Shown here: positions 20,571 through 22,990 of the stretch, in pieces
Position numbering within the stretch: position 1 is the first letter of the stretch
Layout of the letters: each line of letters starts with the position of its first letter
Made by a program: the position numbers and the translations under genes
NCBI GenBank assembly: GCA_000697335.1
Contig: JNEM01014406.1
Coordinates: forward strand, 1 to 22,990
Direction: 5' to 3'
DNA from: Conidiobolus incongruus B7586
Taxonomy: Eukaryota > Entomophthoromycota > Entomophthoromycetes > Entomophthorales > Conidiobolaceae
Length of the DNA: 22,990 bases
Notes under the pieces: model-generated
Told to the model about the DNA's origin: nothing
Databases searched by the model: none
What the model saw: only the letters and a program-made list of their open reading frames with translations

Positions 20571-22990
20571 CGAACTAACTAGCATGGTTTTTACTTTAGT
20601 TAAATTATCAATTCACTTGTAAGTTTTAGATTTGGATAATATATAATAATTTCTAATTAAAATATTATACTTTCAAACCAAATTGAATTAAGTATCTTCA
20701 TCTCCCTTCATCGACTTTTCACAACTTTTCTATATAATTATTACCAGTTAATTGCCTTTTGTCTGAGGAAAGCTGGATTTTTATTGAAAAAAATATAACT
20801 GGATTAATTGTTTTCGTAACATCGCAAAAATGGCTAAAATTTTTCTAATCTTAAACTAATCTTTTTTTAAATATAATATTCATCATATTTTTACTGTTAT
20901 CAGCATTTTACAGCATATATTTAAATAAACATATAATCTGAATATTGATATTGTATAGATTATTAAGATCAATTTAATTACCAAGCTAAGTAATTTGTAG
21001 ACTATTTTAACACCATAAATATTTTTGTTTATAACTTATATAAGTGTTAAACTCAAAATAAACAGATTTAATTTACTAATTTTGTAGTAGATAAATGATT
21101 TAATGATTAATTAATACTGTAACACAATGTACAACTACAATAATTTATCAAATTTCTCAGTTCCATCAACTAATTTTTGAATGGGGATTTTATAAATTCC
21201 AAACATTCAAAGGTTGTGACTATGATTTTAAACACTTTATTTTCTCAATAATTAAAATCAAAATAATGGATATCAATGTAATTTTAATATTTTTATTAAA
21301 TACAATTCAGATCAGCTGAATTTTATACAAATATAGCTTTATAATATAAGACTACCAGATTTTTGTAATTATAACTTGTGACAAAAAAAACAATATATAA
21401 ATATATTAAAATCAAGATCTTTAAATATAGTCACAGTGACAAGTTTCTTATTACAGTTATCACATTGTACATTACCTATAATTTATGTAATGTAATATAA
21501 ACTTTATTTAACATACTATTTGATTATTTTCAAGTGATATTTAAATGATCGTCATCAATATATTATATCTATATTTACAAGGTTTTTATTACAATAAGTT
21601 CAAATTTATTACAAATATTTCAACACTGTACTCCATGTGATATAGTGTAATTAAATTTTTATATAGTGTATAGAAATTTTTTTAAGATGAATTCAATTAT
21701 CAGAGATATATTTTAAAATCTATAAGCTAATATAATTAATATTCAATTAATTAATACCTTGGATTTTTTTTCTAAATTATTTTTAAAAATAAATTAAAAA
21801 TTTATTGGTGTCAATAAGGAGATATAATTTGAAATGCTTATAAATTAATTATCTAATTATAATTATAAAATTAGTTTTGATTCATTAAATTTTTTTGAAT
21901 ATAAAATCTGAATAAATATTATATTAGTATCTAAAAATAGATTCTTATTTAAAAATAAATTAAAAAATATTTATCATAAAGAATTTAATATATATATTGT
22001 CAAAGTTTTTGCAATATATAATCAAAAAACAAATTGTATATTCGTATAATAAGATTATATATTTCTAAACTAGTTAATATTCAAATGAAATTTAACTTGA
22101 AATATTGAAAAAACAAATTTTGAATTAATTCAGTGTTATTGAATTGGTAAAATTCCCCAAATTTGCATATTTTTAACATTATTAAAATTTCCCTTATGTT
22201 ATTTTTATAGTGTAAAATGATTTTCGATCTATAGCCAATATTTGAGAATAATAAAATTTCTACATTATTAATATGTTTAGGTTATTAATATTACTTGAAG
22301 GGTTTTATTTACACATAATTAATAAAAAGTTTTGATAATATATTTTTTAATTTTATATATAAACAAATATCTTGATTGAAATATATACTTAAAGTCATTG
22401 ATAATTTAAGATATTTTATTATTTGTTAGATAGCAAAGTGTATCAATTATGTTCAGAAAATAGATCTAGTGATCACTTATAGTTAGTCCATCAATATAAA
22501 CTAAAATCGCCAATTAATAAATTATTCAATATATTTAATTATTGATTAATTAATTAAAATTTTATATTTCTAAATATCATATATTTTCTGATATTTTGAT
22601 TTTATAATCAATTGTTACTTAAAGAAATTATTAAATGAATTATTATTTTTTTATATTCATTGCTATTTATATATTTGTAATTTTAAATTATTAAGACAGA
22701 CATTTAATAAAAAAATGATTTTAAAATAATTATTAATATAAAATTTATTAAGATTAATAAACAATATAAGATTAATATTTTTTACTTTTAATAACTCTTT
22801 GTTATACTTTTAGCTAGCTTCTAACATTTAAAAAATAGCTTTGTTATTAATATTAAAATTTAATATTTTATAAATTAATTTAATTTATATATATATAAAT
22901 TTTTTATATAATAATATTTTTTAATATTTATGGAAATTATAATCAACTAGATTTAATTTAATTAATATATTAATTATATTAATTTATTAT
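20571..22990. other. AT-rich right flank
   Basis: This contains the 3' end of KIN1 followed by about 2.3 kb of AT-rich sequence with no exon-like island or RNA gene seen. An 11-bp palindrome GTCACAGTGAC sits at 21430-21440, and AATAAA occurs at 20924-20929, rather far from the stop codon. Nothing else can be supported. Confidence 0.55.

Noticed and set aside
11486-22990. tRNA genes, transposons or virus-like elements in the deserts
   Set aside because: No B-box-like GGTTCGA sequence, no reverse transcriptase or transposase motif and no long terminal repeat pair was recognised by eye on either strand. A dedicated search could still find very worn copies.

Overview
The window looks like nuclear DNA from an AT-rich filamentous fungus. 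Three genes have fungal homologues recognisable from their motifs (TRP2, a KIN1-type kinase, a Rho GEF with a BAR domain). They are cut by short GT-AG introns, mostly 50-58 nt. Exons are clearly richer in G+C than the gene-poor spacers. The low G+C, the short introns and an orphan seven-helix membrane protein would suit an early-diverging lineage such as Entomophthoromycotina (Conidiobolus-like), but this placement is a guess.

Layout: 1-1681 is an AT-rich flank with a (TA)n tract and a slightly odd dinucleotide bias. 1682-3325 (+) is TRP2, anthranilate synthase component I, in four exons, with an intron directly after the start codon. 3780-4556 (-) is a single-exon, 258-residue seven-helix membrane protein of unknown function, convergent with TRP2. 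4557-8138 is a 3.6 kb spacer with small repeats. 8139-11485 (+) is a six-exon, 1025-residue protein with DH, BAR and SH3 domains. 11486-17652 is a 6.2 kb desert containing one G+C-rich, exon-like island near 16.5 kb. 17653-20570 (+) is a three-exon KIN1/MARK-family kinase of 912 residues with a C-terminal KA1 domain. 20571-22990 is an AT-rich flank.

The GEF and the kinase both belong to cell-polarity families (Cdc42/Rho activation and PAR-1-type cortical signalling). The GEF carries a near-canonical class I SH3 ligand in its own N-terminus, and the kinase carries a similar one inside its KA1 domain. This gives two testable ideas: self-inhibition of the GEF, and physical coupling of the two proteins. 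TRP2 is unrelated in function. I found no tRNA or rRNA gene, no CRISPR array and no recognisable transposon or viral gene.
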